From Chryseobacterium luquanense (GTDB lineage Bacteria > Bacteroidota > Bacteroidia > Flavobacteriales > Weeksellaceae), in NCBI RefSeq assembly GCF_026460945.1, contig NZ_JAOVZV010000020.1, positions 87,038 through 151,037 of the forward strand: 64,000 nt of DNA, written 5' to 3'. Positions 37,718 through 45,152 of this stretch are shown in pieces. The position numbers were made by a program, and so were the translations under genes. The notes below the pieces were generated by a model. That model saw only the letters and a program-made list of their open reading frames with translations, was not told where the DNA came from and searched no databases. Position 1 is the first letter of the stretch. Every line of letters starts with the position of its first letter.

Positions 37718-38743
37718 TTATTGAGGGGTGATTTCGTACTGCAAAGTCGTAGAATATTCTCCTGGTTTTGCGTTGATAAGTTGTTGATCCTGAGCTAATG
37801 AATAATAAACTAAATCATAATTAAAAGTCGTATTCTGACTTGCATTTCCTTTAGCTAATATTTGACTTGTAGAGGATAATGTAAGCGGATAAATCGTTTG
37901 AGTTCCCTGTGAGAGCGGTTGTAATCTCAAATGAATCGCAGAAATAGGAATTGCATAACCCAATGGCGAACTAAGATGATTTTGAAGTGAGCGAACTTTA
38001 ATCTGAAAATTGGTATTGGTATTTACTTTTAAACCATTAGAATAAGTAATGCTATTTCCGTCGTTATAATCTTGCATACTGTCAAATTCAAGTACGCCAT
38101 TTGCTACATTAGGATTTATAATTAAAGACATTTCCTGTGTAGTTGGTGGCGTTCCGGAAAGTGCTCCGATGTGAAACTGAAATGTATGAGGAATTCTGCC
38201 AATTACATTATTATTTTGATCATATGCCGTAAATTCTACGGTTGCATTAAAACGAGTCCAGGCTGGATAAGTTCCAAGATATGCTCCCCCCATAAGAGTT
38301 ACTGCAAATTTTAAAGATAAACTGTAATATCCGTTTGGCGAAGATGGCATATTATAAAGCGGGGCATTCGATTGAGGAACCAAAAAAGCTTCTACATTTT
38401 CTTGTAAAAAAACATTTGAAGGAACTCCAATTTGAGCCATAGATGGAGTAGGGCCAGGATTTCCCTGTCCTGTAGTAGAGACAGGCTGGAAAGAAACTTT
38501 GTTTCCGGGGATTGTGTATTGTCCGTTTTCAGAAACTATATTTTGTTGAAGTTTTGCAGAAAGTCTCCAATGCGGTACATTGAAATTTCCATTACCTGCA
38601 AAAGTGACTGTATATGCATCAGGATTGGTATTTCCGTTATAATTGTTAACCTGCATATAACTGTTAATCCACGAAGAAACAGAAACCTGAGCTTTTAAAG
38701 CAAAACTAAAAATTAGAAAAAAAATAATACAATACTTACTCAT
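37718..38743 (-). CDS. Secreted two-part beta-rich protein, candidate tip adhesin
   Basis: 341 residues with a signal peptide (MSKYCIIFFLIFSFALKAQ). The mature part is rich in Asn, Gln, Thr, Pro and Tyr, with no predicted helices. The first 200 residues look like a separate beta domain (VPHWRLSAKLQQNIV, YYSLSLKFAVTLMG). The C-terminal 120 residues resemble the major subunit: NTNFQIKVRSL compared with GGFQVKVKATD, and the final GEYSTTLQYEI strand compared with IYKATLVYTI. That suggests a receptor-binding domain joined to a subunit-type domain, as in tip adhesins of chaperone-usher fibres. Starts overlap the chaperone stop by 8 bp. No named family recognised. Confidence 0.55.
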   Translation of the reverse strand: MSKYCIIFFLIFSFALKAQVSVSSWINSYMQVNNYNGNTNPDAYTVTFAGNGNFNVPHWRLSAKLQQNIVSENGQYTIPGNKVSFQPVSTTGQGNPGPTPSMAQIGVPSNVFLQENVEAFLVPQSNAPLYNMPSSPNGYYSLSLKFAVTLMGGAYLGTYPAWTRFNATVEFTAYDQNNNVIGRIPHTFQFHIGALSGTPPTTQEMSLIINPNVANGVLEFDSMQDYNDGNSITYSNGLKVNTNTNFQIKVRSLQNHLSSPLGYAIPISAIHLRLQPLSQGTQTIYPLTLSSTSQILAKGNASQNTTFNYDLVYYSLAQDQQLINAKPGEYSTTLQYEITPQ

Positions 38744-39527
38744 AATTAAAATTCAATTCTGCCATTTCCAGAGTATTGTCGTCTCCATTATCTATTAAAA
38801 CAGATAAGTTATAAGAACCTTTTTCTTTTAAATCTTGTACAGGAATACTTAATTTTCTAATGTTTCCGGGAAGTGTATAAAAAACTACAGGATCTACAGT
38901 AACCTTTTTTCCTGTAGTTGTATTGATAAGATCTGTTGTGATTTTTCCGTCAGTCCACAATTCAGATTGATTTTCAAACTGTAGATTAATGACCTTTTTT
39001 GCCGTATCAAACTTCAAATCCTTAATTTCTATCTTACGAAGTGAAGTTTCAGGCTTTTTATGAAAGATTTTAATTCCGGATTTTACGCTTACTTTTATTT
39101 TTGCACCTGTATTATCCGTTCCGTCAACAGGATTCATTTGGCTTACAAAAAGTACTGCAGTATGTGCGGCTAGTTGGTCTTTAGAAACTGAGGGTACTGT
39201 AAGAGTTACATTTAAATCTTTTCTTTCTCCCGGTGCAAGACTGAAATAAGAATCTTCTTTATTAATACTTATCCACTGAGTGCAGGAATTTTTTAAAGTA
39301 TTGGAAGGTTGCATTATATTTTCTCCTTTTTCGTCATATTCCCAGTCGCCCAAACTTACTGCAAGATCTAATGTATGCTTTACGCTTACATTGGTTACTG
39401 TAATTTTTTGAGTACTGCTGCTACCTGAAGTTGTTTCAAAATATACTCTTGGAGGAGATACAGAAATTCCGGTTTGCGCATTGATCTGGATGATGAGAAA
39501 GCAGAAAAATAAAGCAATTTTTTTCAT
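38736..39527 (-). CDS. PapD-like periplasmic fibre chaperone
   Basis: 263 residues from the ATG at 39527. A longer frame to 39584 opens further up, but the signal peptide MKKIALFFCFLIIQINAQ begins at 39527. The first domain has the PapD pattern: TGISVSPPRVYFE, then IWVTN-like strands (KITVTNVSVKHTLDLAVSL), W-I-S-I and SLAPGERKDLNVTLTVP. The second Ig-like domain starts near VSVKSGIKIFHKKPE, where classical chaperones have the R-K-L-F-Y-R-P linker. It should hold fibre subunits in the periplasm before assembly. It lies between the major subunit and the tip-like protein, as in chaperone-usher operons. Confidence 0.75.
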   Translation of the reverse strand: MKKIALFFCFLIIQINAQTGISVSPPRVYFETTSGSSSTQKITVTNVSVKHTLDLAVSLGDWEYDEKGENIMQPSNTLKNSCTQWISINKEDSYFSLAPGERKDLNVTLTVPSVSKDQLAAHTAVLFVSQMNPVDGTDNTGAKIKVSVKSGIKIFHKKPETSLRKIEIKDLKFDTAKKVINLQFENQSELWTDGKITTDLINTTTGKKVTVDPVVFYTLPGNIRKLSIPVQDLKEKGSYNLSVLIDNGDDNTLEMAELNFNYE

Positions 39528-39545
39528 ATAAGTTTTATTTATGAC

Positions 39546-39576
39546 AAAAGTGTCACAAAATTTATTGCGACACTTT
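39546..39576 (-). terminator. Hairpin after the major subunit gene, possible attenuator
   Basis: On the minus strand a 12-bp stem (39565-39576 with 39547-39558; one G-U pair) with a six-base loop is followed by only TTTTG, a short U-run. It lies between the subunit stop codon at 39600 and the chaperone start at 39527. It could end part of the transcription or protect the subunit mRNA 3' end, giving more subunit than chaperone. Confidence 0.55.
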
Positions 39577-39599
39577 ATCATCATCAGTTTTCAAATATA

Positions 39600-40121
39600 T
39601 TATGCACTCACAATAGTGTAAACCAAAGTAGCCTTATAAATAGAAGGGTTTTGGTTTGGCACATAGTTATCAATGTAAGCATTAGCTCCTGCACCTTGAT
39701 ATTTTACGTTAACGCTTTTGTTAACAGCACCGTTAGATGAAGATACTAAAGTTGCTTCACTTGACGAAAGTGACAAATCTTGTTGGTAAGTTGCATTGGT
39801 TAATGCTTGTGACCCTGCAGAAGAAGATAATTTAATGGTAGTTACTGCCATATTTTTACCATTCAATGTCATATTAGCATCAGTTGCCTTTACTTTTACT
39901 TGAAATCCACCTGTGCTATAAATAGTTAAGTGATCATCATTTGTTTTGCTAACACCATTTTGGTAGTCACCTGTAGTAGCATATTCAAGATTTACTACTT
40001 TTTGTTCCTCTTTAATCGTTAAAGTTTGGATTGGTTTAAGAATTACGTTTAAAGAAACGTTTTGAGCCTTAGAAGTTGCAAAAGCTACTAAAGCTAATGC
40101 TGTAAATAAAAATTGTTTCAT
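39600..40121 (-). CDS. Secreted beta-sandwich protein, candidate major fibre subunit
   Basis: 173 residues from the ATG at 40121 (an upstream TTG is open but less likely). Signal peptide MKQFLFTALALVAFATSKAQ. The mature protein is small, Thr/Ser/Asn-rich and nearly all beta (VSLNVILKPIQTLTIK, GGFQVKVKATDANMTL, KSVNVKYQGAGANAYI), ending in the strand IYKATLVYTIVSA, the shape of a DUF4402-like or pilin-like domain. No cysteines. It is the first gene of the operon and its own hairpin follows it, fitting an abundant structural subunit. Family name is inferred from layout only. Confidence 0.65.
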   Translation of the reverse strand: MKQFLFTALALVAFATSKAQNVSLNVILKPIQTLTIKEEQKVVNLEYATTGDYQNGVSKTNDDHLTIYSTGGFQVKVKATDANMTLNGKNMAVTTIKLSSSAGSQALTNATYQQDLSLSSSEATLVSSSNGAVNKSVNVKYQGAGANAYIDNYVPNQNPSIYKATLVYTIVSA

Positions 40122-40169
40122 GTGTATCAATCAGTTTTAAATTAGATGTTTATCTATTCTTTTCGGCTG

Positions 40170-40177
40170 CAAAGATA
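40170..40177 (-). promoter_or_regulatory. -7 box of the fibre operon
   Basis: TATCTTTG on the minus strand, about 50 bp before the subunit start codon. A TTTG lies 25 bp upstream of it, wider than the usual spacing. Confidence 0.5.
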
Positions 40178-40618
40178 CATGCCATTTAGAGAATGGGATT
40201 TGCAAAAACACGCTTATTTTTTGTGAATTTTTACAAAAAGGAGTAGGTGATACTGTATTTAATGCAAAAAATAGTCTTTTTGATACAAATATCTAATTTG
40301 AATGATTAATTATTGTTGAGAAACAATTGAGAATAATCATTTTTTAACTGAGATAAAAAGGTAACAGGATTCATTAATTGTCTTAATAAATCCAGTTACC
40401 ACTGAAAACTGATGATGAAAAGTTTATTAATATGATTGAATGTATTGGTTGAAAAGAATAGATTAAATACTAATAAAAAACTTTTAAAACTTTGTGATTT
40501 GGTGTTCTTTTTATTTTATGATACTGATTGATTTTTATATATTCTTGTTATTTAGTAATGCAAATGTAATCAGTATAAATACGTAATACAATTTAGTGTG
40601 GGTTTGATTTAATAATTT

Positions 40619-40648
40619 TTACGTAAAAATTTATAAATAATTACGTAA
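40619..40648. promoter_or_regulatory. Two TTACGTAA palindromes 22 bp apart
   Basis: Identical 8-bp palindromes in the extended context TTACGTAAAAAT start at 40619 and 40641, two helical turns apart. A related ATACGTAA lies at 40579-40586. They could be protein-binding sites between the AraC gene and the fibre operon, or chance in AT-rich DNA. Confidence 0.3.
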
Positions 40649-40711
40649 AAATAAATTTTAATTAATTGATAATTAATATTTTGTGATTTTTATCCTTCAA
40701 ATAATTATAAA

Positions 40712-40737
40712 TAAAAAATGCTCTAATAAATAGAGCA
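40712..40737 (-). terminator. Terminator of the AraC gene
   Basis: On the minus strand TGCTCTA (40731-40737) pairs with TAGAGCA (40719-40725) over a five-base loop, then a run of T. It begins 44 bp after the stop codon at 40782. Confidence 0.75.
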
Positions 40738-40781
40738 AATACATTAATTTATATAACATTTTTAAGGGTAGTGTTTAGATT

Positions 40782-41630
40782 TTATCCGACCAGTTCTCTC
40801 ATATCGGATGGTTTTTTACCACTATGTTTTTTTACAAAATTGCTGAAGTTACCTTCATCTTTAAAGCCTAAATCAAATGCAATTTCAGATAAAGTGTTAT
40901 TGGAAAATTTAATGGCTTTTTCACACTCGAAAGTTACTTTTTCAATAATCATTTGTTTTGCAGATTTGCCATAAACAAATTCTGTCATGTCTGTCAATTT
41001 TCTACTTGATACTCTGAGTTCACTTGCGTAATAAGAAACTTTCTTCTGGGTTTTATAATCCCGCTGAAGAAGGACTGTAAAACGATTAACTAAACTTACA
41101 GAATGTAAATGATCTTCTTTTGGATCGTTCTTGTGGTCAATATGTAAATGTGCATCAAGAATTAAACTTTCAATAGCGTTATGAGCTGCTGAAATAAAAA
41201 TATTCTCTTCATCAATAGCCGAAAACTTTTTAAGTCTTTCTATTAGTATGATTTTGTTGTAATCGTTATTCCCAAAATAAGGAGCTACGAAAATATGAGA
41301 CTTGAAATTAAAAAATATATTTGAGTTTAAATAAATACTGTCTTTTGAAGTTTTGTCGAAGAATTCTTTTGAAAAAACAATAGCGTAGATTTCTTTGCCT
41401 AAAGTATTTCCAAACTCTACATTTTTTTGAGGACCAATGAATACTGAGTTTCCCCCGGGAATTTGATATTTTTTATTCTCAACGAAGATATCGAGATTTT
41501 CTCCAACCAGAAAAATGGAAAAATAATCCGATGTATTAAATTTTCTTGAAAAATTGTTACGTTCAATTATTTCGGAAACCAAATTAATACTAAATCCGTT
41601 ATTTTTTAGCTCATCGAATACTTTAAACAT
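40782..41630 (-). CDS. AraC-family regulator upstream of the fibre operon
   Basis: 282 residues. An N-terminal sensor-like part (about 1-165) has weak cupin character (KKYQIPGGNSVFIGPQKNVE). The AraC HTH pair at the end shows YYASELRVSSRKLTDMTEFV and NTLSEIAFDLGFKDEGNFSN, then FVKKHSGKKPSDMREL. It is on the same strand as the four-gene fibre operon, 660 bp upstream, with its own terminator. Control of that operon is a reasonable guess from position only. Confidence 0.88.
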   Translation of the reverse strand: MFKVFDELKNNGFSINLVSEIIERNNFSRKFNTSDYFSIFLVGENLDIFVENKKYQIPGGNSVFIGPQKNVEFGNTLGKEIYAIVFSKEFFDKTSKDSIYLNSNIFFNFKSHIFVAPYFGNNDYNKIILIERLKKFSAIDEENIFISAAHNAIESLILDAHLHIDHKNDPKEDHLHSVSLVNRFTVLLQRDYKTQKKVSYYASELRVSSRKLTDMTEFVYGKSAKQMIIEKVTFECEKAIKFSNNTLSEIAFDLGFKDEGNFSNFVKKHSGKKPSDMRELVG

Positions 41631-41813
41631 TATATGATGATGGTGTTTAATAAATATCCGCCAAAAATAAGTATTTATGAGGTATAATTAATAGTTATTT
41701 TGAACATTATGTAAAAAATCTTCAAAAAATAATATGTTATGCTTGAATTTATTTCAACTGTGTTACAATAAGGTTAAATTTAACGATGGCAAGATGAAAG
41801 ATTTTTAAATTTA

Positions 41814-42332
41814 TTAGTTATTATTTGATAATTCCAAACAAAAAATACTTGCAGGTAATTTAAATTCCTTGCTGAAATTACTTCTAACAAGTTCAAAACC
41901 TTTGCTTTTCAGAAATTCAATTAATGAGTTATGCTGTAAAATACTAATCCAGATAATATCAGCGAATTTAGTGGCAGATGTAAATTTAGTGTAAAGTGAA
42001 GTTCTTATTTCTTCCGAATCATACTCCTGAAGAATTGCGATATCAATTTCTGTGGTTCTTTTTTCTTCAGGAAAAAGAGAATGTCTTGAACCGCTTTTGA
42101 TAAGACAATACGCAACAGCCAAATTCTCCTTATAAGTTATGATAAGCTGATTGGAAAGATTATTCAGCTCGTTAATCGTTTTTCTTTCATCAAAATGCTC
42201 TTCAATATAACTGTTGATTTCTTTTTCATTAATAAAGCTCTTATGAAGATTAATAAATGAAAGTTTTTTTACATTTAAAAAATCTGAAACTCCTTTATCT
42301 GAACCAATCACAAATTTTGAAACGATCTCCAT
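41814..42332 (-). CDS. GNAT-like N-acetyltransferase
   Basis: 172 residues from the ATG at 42332; a TTG at 42347 is in frame but forms part of the -7 box. The GNAT pattern is loose: NQLIITYKENLAVAYCLIKSG is the core beta-strand pair with the bulge, and NSLIEFLKSKGFELVRSNFS is the usual C-terminal helix-turn of acetyltransferases. The acetyl-CoA loop (R/QxxGxG/A) is not clear, so the assignment is moderate. It is divergent from the MocR gene, sharing a 117-bp promoter region. Confidence 0.55.
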   Translation of the reverse strand: MEIVSKFVIGSDKGVSDFLNVKKLSFINLHKSFINEKEINSYIEEHFDERKTINELNNLSNQLIITYKENLAVAYCLIKSGSRHSLFPEEKRTTEIDIAILQEYDSEEIRTSLYTKFTSATKFADIIWISILQHNSLIEFLKSKGFELVRSNFSKEFKLPASIFCLELSNNN

Positions 42333-42344
42333 TACTTTTTTTAT

Positions 42345-42352
42345 CAAAGGTA
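42345..42352 (-). promoter_or_regulatory. -7 box of the GNAT-like gene
   Basis: TACCTTTG on the minus strand, 12 bp before the start codon at 42332. It decides against the upstream TTG start, which lies within it. Confidence 0.45.
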
Positions 42353-42376
42353 AAGAGATCTGATTTCAGAAAATAG

Positions 42377-42427
42377 GTACAGCTTCTGAAAAAATTATCA
42401 GTACAGATTTTAAATTTTATAAATTTG
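42377..42427 (+). promoter_or_regulatory. MocR-gene promoter with GTACAG direct repeats
   Basis: GTACAG occurs at 42377-42382 and 42401-42406, 24 bp apart, followed by a TAAATTTG -7 box at 42420-42427 and the start codon at 42450. MocR-type regulators commonly bind direct repeats near the promoter, so autoregulation or control of the divergent GNAT gene is plausible. Confidence 0.4.
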
Positions 42428-42449
42428 TTCAGTATAGATATTATTAAAA

Positions 42450-43871
42450 ATGTTTTCTTATAAATATGAAATTTTCACTGCGGTTATTGAAAATAAAATC
42501 AATAAACGGGTTTTGTTAAAAGGTGAACGTTTACCTTCAATTCGCGAAATAAAAAAGGAGTATAATTTGAGTGTTGTTTCTGTTCAGAGCGGTTACGAAA
42601 GTCTTGTTTTAAAAGGTTTGGTGAAAAGCATTCCCAAAAAAGGATACTTTGTAGATAAAAGTTTTGAAAAGCAGATTCCTATTTCAAAGAAACAATTTTC
42701 ACCGGTTTCAAGAGATATTGACTTTACCAGTAACCTCCAGTTGACATCGGCAAGAAATAAATCATCCGAAGCAAATTCTTTTAATAATGCTGTTCCCGGA
42801 GATTCAATGATTCCGCAAAAGCTGATTCTTCGCACAATGCAAAACATCATCAGGGAAAAAGGTGCGTCATTGCTTCGTTATTATCCACCAAATGGTTCTG
42901 AAGAATTGAGAAATCTTATTTCCGATAGAATGCGACGAGTTGGGAGTTTTATAAATCCCGATGAAATTATTATCACCGATGGCGCATTGCAGGCTTTGTT
43001 TATTGCGCTTCGTTCTGTGACAAATGAAGGTGATGTGATTGCGATTGAAAGTCCGTGTGTTTTTTCTGTGCTTGAAGTGGCGGCAACTTTAAATCTTAAA
43101 ATCATTGAAATTCCTGTACAATATGAAAATGGTTTTGATATAAATTATTTTGAAAAAGTTTGTCTTGAACATACAATCAAAGCTTTGGTTATTACTCCCA
43201 ATTTCCACAATCCTACAGGAAAATTGATGAATGATTTAGATAAAAAGAATTTATTGAATATTTCTGAAAAATTTAAAATTCCAATTATTGAGAATGATAT
43301 TTATGGTGATTTGTATTTTACCGAAGAAAGACCAAGTTGTCTTAAAAATTTTGATGAACATAATAGTGTGATAACTTTTTCATCTTTTTCTAAAAGCCTT
43401 GCTCCCGGAATTCGTTTAGGTTGGTTACATGCAGGAAAGTTTTATCAGGAAGCTGAAAAAATAAAATTTTCATTGGGAAGAACTGTTTCTCCATTGTATC
43501 AGGAATTAATTATCAAAATTCTTCAAAATAACAGTTATTACCGTCATCTCCGTTCGTTCAGGAAAAAATTAAATCAACAGGCAATGTATTTATGGTCAGC
43601 TTTAAAAAAACATTTTCCCGAAAATTCTTATTTCCATCAACCTGAAGGTGGTTACAGCATTTGGTGTGAACTTCCAGAAGAAATTAATATGAAAGAATTT
43701 TATAATTATTGTGAGAGAAACAAAATCTTATTTACACCCGGAATAACGTTTTCTATAACTGACGAATATCAACATTGTTTCCGAGCTGTATTTGCCGATT
43801 ATTTGACTTCAGAAAGTCTTATTTTAATAGAAAAAGCTGGTGTGAAAGCAAGAGAACTTCTTTTAAAGTAA
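42450..43871 (+). CDS. MocR-type GntR/aminotransferase regulator
   Basis: 473 residues. Residues 1-70 are a GntR winged helix (RLPSIREIKKEYNLSVVSVQ). Residues about 90-470 are a fold-type I aminotransferase: LRYYPPNGSEELRNLI, TPNFHNPTGKLM, IIENDIYGDLYF, and SSFSKSLAPGIRLGW with the PLP-binding lysine. MocR regulators use PLP or an aldimine as effector rather than catalysing transamination. Divergent from a GNAT-like gene, which is a possible target. Confidence 0.93.
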   Translation: MFSYKYEIFTAVIENKINKRVLLKGERLPSIREIKKEYNLSVVSVQSGYESLVLKGLVKSIPKKGYFVDKSFEKQIPISKKQFSPVSRDIDFTSNLQLTSARNKSSEANSFNNAVPGDSMIPQKLILRTMQNIIREKGASLLRYYPPNGSEELRNLISDRMRRVGSFINPDEIIITDGALQALFIALRSVTNEGDVIAIESPCVFSVLEVAATLNLKIIEIPVQYENGFDINYFEKVCLEHTIKALVITPNFHNPTGKLMNDLDKKNLLNISEKFKIPIIENDIYGDLYFTEERPSCLKNFDEHNSVITFSSFSKSLAPGIRLGWLHAGKFYQEAEKIKFSLGRTVSPLYQELIIKILQNNSYYRHLRSFRKKLNQQAMYLWSALKKHFPENSYFHQPEGGYSIWCELPEEINMKEFYNYCERNKILFTPGITFSITDEYQHCFRAVFADYLTSESLILIEKAGVKARELLLK

Positions 43872-44029
43872 AAAGTAAATGTTAAAAATTTAGGCTAAAA
43901 AAGTGAATTATTATGTTAAATCAACCCTTTAAAAGTTCATTTTTCGTCTTTTTTTGATTTTTCATGTTATATTTTCACTTATTATGTCAAAAAAAACCTC
44001 TACAATTAGGCTGGAATCGTCTGAAAACA

Positions 44030-44037
44030 TATATTTG
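44030..44037 (+). promoter_or_regulatory. -7 box of the histone-H1-like gene
   Basis: TATATTTG, 19 bp before the start codon at 44057. This is the same octamer as the one before the initiator tRNA at 63941. No TTG at the usual -33 distance. Confidence 0.5.
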
Positions 44038-44056
44038 CAGCCTAAATTTTATAGAC

Positions 44057-44233
44057 ATGAAAGAACTTATCGAAAAAATCAACGCAGAATTTGAAGCGTT
44101 CACTACAGAAGCAAACCAACAAGTTGAAAAAGGAAACAAAGCAGCTGGAACTAGAGCTCGTAAATCAGCTTTAGAATTAAGCAAATTGTTCAAAGACTTT
44201 AGAAAAGTTTCTGTTGAAGAATCTAAAAAATAA
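44057..44233 (+). CDS. Histone H1-like small protein
   Basis: 58 residues (MKELIEKINAEFEAFTTEAN...). It is helical and charged, with the Bacteroidota Hc1/H1-like pattern EKGNKAAGTRARKSALELSK and a KDFRKVSVEESKK tail. Such proteins are abundant and bind DNA or organise the nucleoid. The start at 44057 follows the -7 box at the right distance; an earlier in-frame start at 43964 is not needed. A strong terminator follows 1 bp after the stop codon. Confidence 0.88.
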   Translation: MKELIEKINAEFEAFTTEANQQVEKGNKAAGTRARKSALELSKLFKDFRKVSVEESKK

Positions 44234-44234
44234 G

Positions 44235-44273
44235 AAATAAGCCGGCTCATTTAGTCGGCTTATTTTTTTTTTT
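44235..44273 (+). terminator. Strong terminator of the histone-like gene
   Basis: A 10-bp perfect stem (44235-44244 with 44256-44265), 11-base loop and a run of T to 44273. T-rich sequence also follows on the minus strand, so it can serve the converging AraC gene at 44277 as well. Confidence 0.9.
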
Positions 44274-44276
44274 GTC

Positions 44277-45089
44277 TTAAAATGTTACTTTCTTAATGAT
44301 TTTTGGTTTTACATTCATCACTGCCAAATAAGAAGATGTAAATGCAGAAAGGCTTTTGTAGCCAACTTTGTAAGCAATTTCGCTTAACGTAAACTGACTT
44401 GAATCGATTAATTCTACACTTTTCAGAATTTTTATCAGTTGAATATATTTCTTTACACTAATTCCGGTTTCTTGTTTGAAAATTCGCTGCAGACTTCTTG
44501 TTGAAAGATTTGCCTTTTCAGCCAATTCTTCGATACTATGATTCTCATGATAACTTTCACTAATAAACTCACAAACCTCCAACAATCTTTTATCTGAAGG
44601 AATAGGAATCTGTAAAGATAAATTTTCATCACAGAAATTGGGAAGACTTGTAAGCAAAGCATTCATAAAAACTTCCTGTTCATTATTTTCTTCTGTTAAT
44701 TTATTCCATTTTGAAGCGTATAAAAGCATTTCTTTTAAAACTGACGGCGCCAGAAATACATGAACTTTTCCATAAAAATCATTTTCAGGAATGTGTTTAA
44801 ATAAACTGACCATTAATTTTACAGTTTCTGCTTCCGAGGTAATTTTATGTTTTTGTAGAGAAGGAATCCAGATAACATGATTTTGCGGAACGAGATAGAT
44901 TTTATCATCAATATGAAAATATTGATAGCCTTCTTTTACAAAAGTAAGTTGAGCACGCTGATGAAGATGTTCGTAATCATCATGTTGCCAATTTTCCTCG
45001 TACCAAATGTAAGCTCGCTTTTCGATTGAATCATCAAAAAATCCGTTTTCCTGTTCGGTGAGACTGCATTTGGATTTGGCGTTTTGCAT
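44277..45089 (-). CDS. AraC-family regulator, divergent from flavodoxin-RidA gene
   Basis: 270 residues. A cupin-like N-terminal part (WQHDDYEHLHQRAQLTFVKE, LVPQNHVIWIPSLQKHKI) is followed by the double HTH with SIEELAEKANLSTRSLQRIF and FTLSEIAYKVGYKSLSAFTS. The effector-type cupin with this layout is common in regulators of small-molecule responses. It is transcribed away from the flavodoxin-RidA gene, with 63 bp between the start codons and an inverted repeat in the middle. Confidence 0.9.
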   Translation of the reverse strand: MQNAKSKCSLTEQENGFFDDSIEKRAYIWYEENWQHDDYEHLHQRAQLTFVKEGYQYFHIDDKIYLVPQNHVIWIPSLQKHKITSEAETVKLMVSLFKHIPENDFYGKVHVFLAPSVLKEMLLYASKWNKLTEENNEQEVFMNALLTSLPNFCDENLSLQIPIPSDKRLLEVCEFISESYHENHSIEELAEKANLSTRSLQRIFKQETGISVKKYIQLIKILKSVELIDSSQFTLSEIAYKVGYKSLSAFTSSYLAVMNVKPKIIKKVTF

Positions 45090-45116
45090 AAAGTTTTTGG
45101 CAAAAATAAGAAAATT

Positions 45117-45139
45117 GACAGTAGTAAATTTGTACTGTC
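45117..45139. promoter_or_regulatory. Inverted repeat over -7 box between AraC and flavodoxin-RidA genes
   Basis: GACAGTA at 45117-45123 and its complement TACTGTC at 45133-45139 flank nine bases containing the TAAATTTG -7 box (45125-45132) of the plus-strand gene. A protein bound here would block the promoter. The divergent AraC regulator is the obvious candidate, though AraC sites are more often direct repeats. Confidence 0.5.
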
Positions 45140-45152
45140 TTAAATAATTTAC

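Larger units (their letters stand above)
40122..40781. other. Upstream region of the fibre operon
   Basis: About 660 bp without a gene and very AT-rich. It holds the candidate -7 box of the fibre operon near 40170, two TTACGTAA palindromes at 40619-40626 and 40641-40648 (22 bp apart) and the terminator of the AraC gene at its right end. The long leader region suggests regulation, but nothing else could be resolved. Confidence 0.55.

Noticed and set aside
38736..39584. Longer start of the chaperone gene at 39584
   Set aside because: It would put 19 charged residues in front of a standard signal peptide and cover the hairpin; the ATG at 39527 is better.
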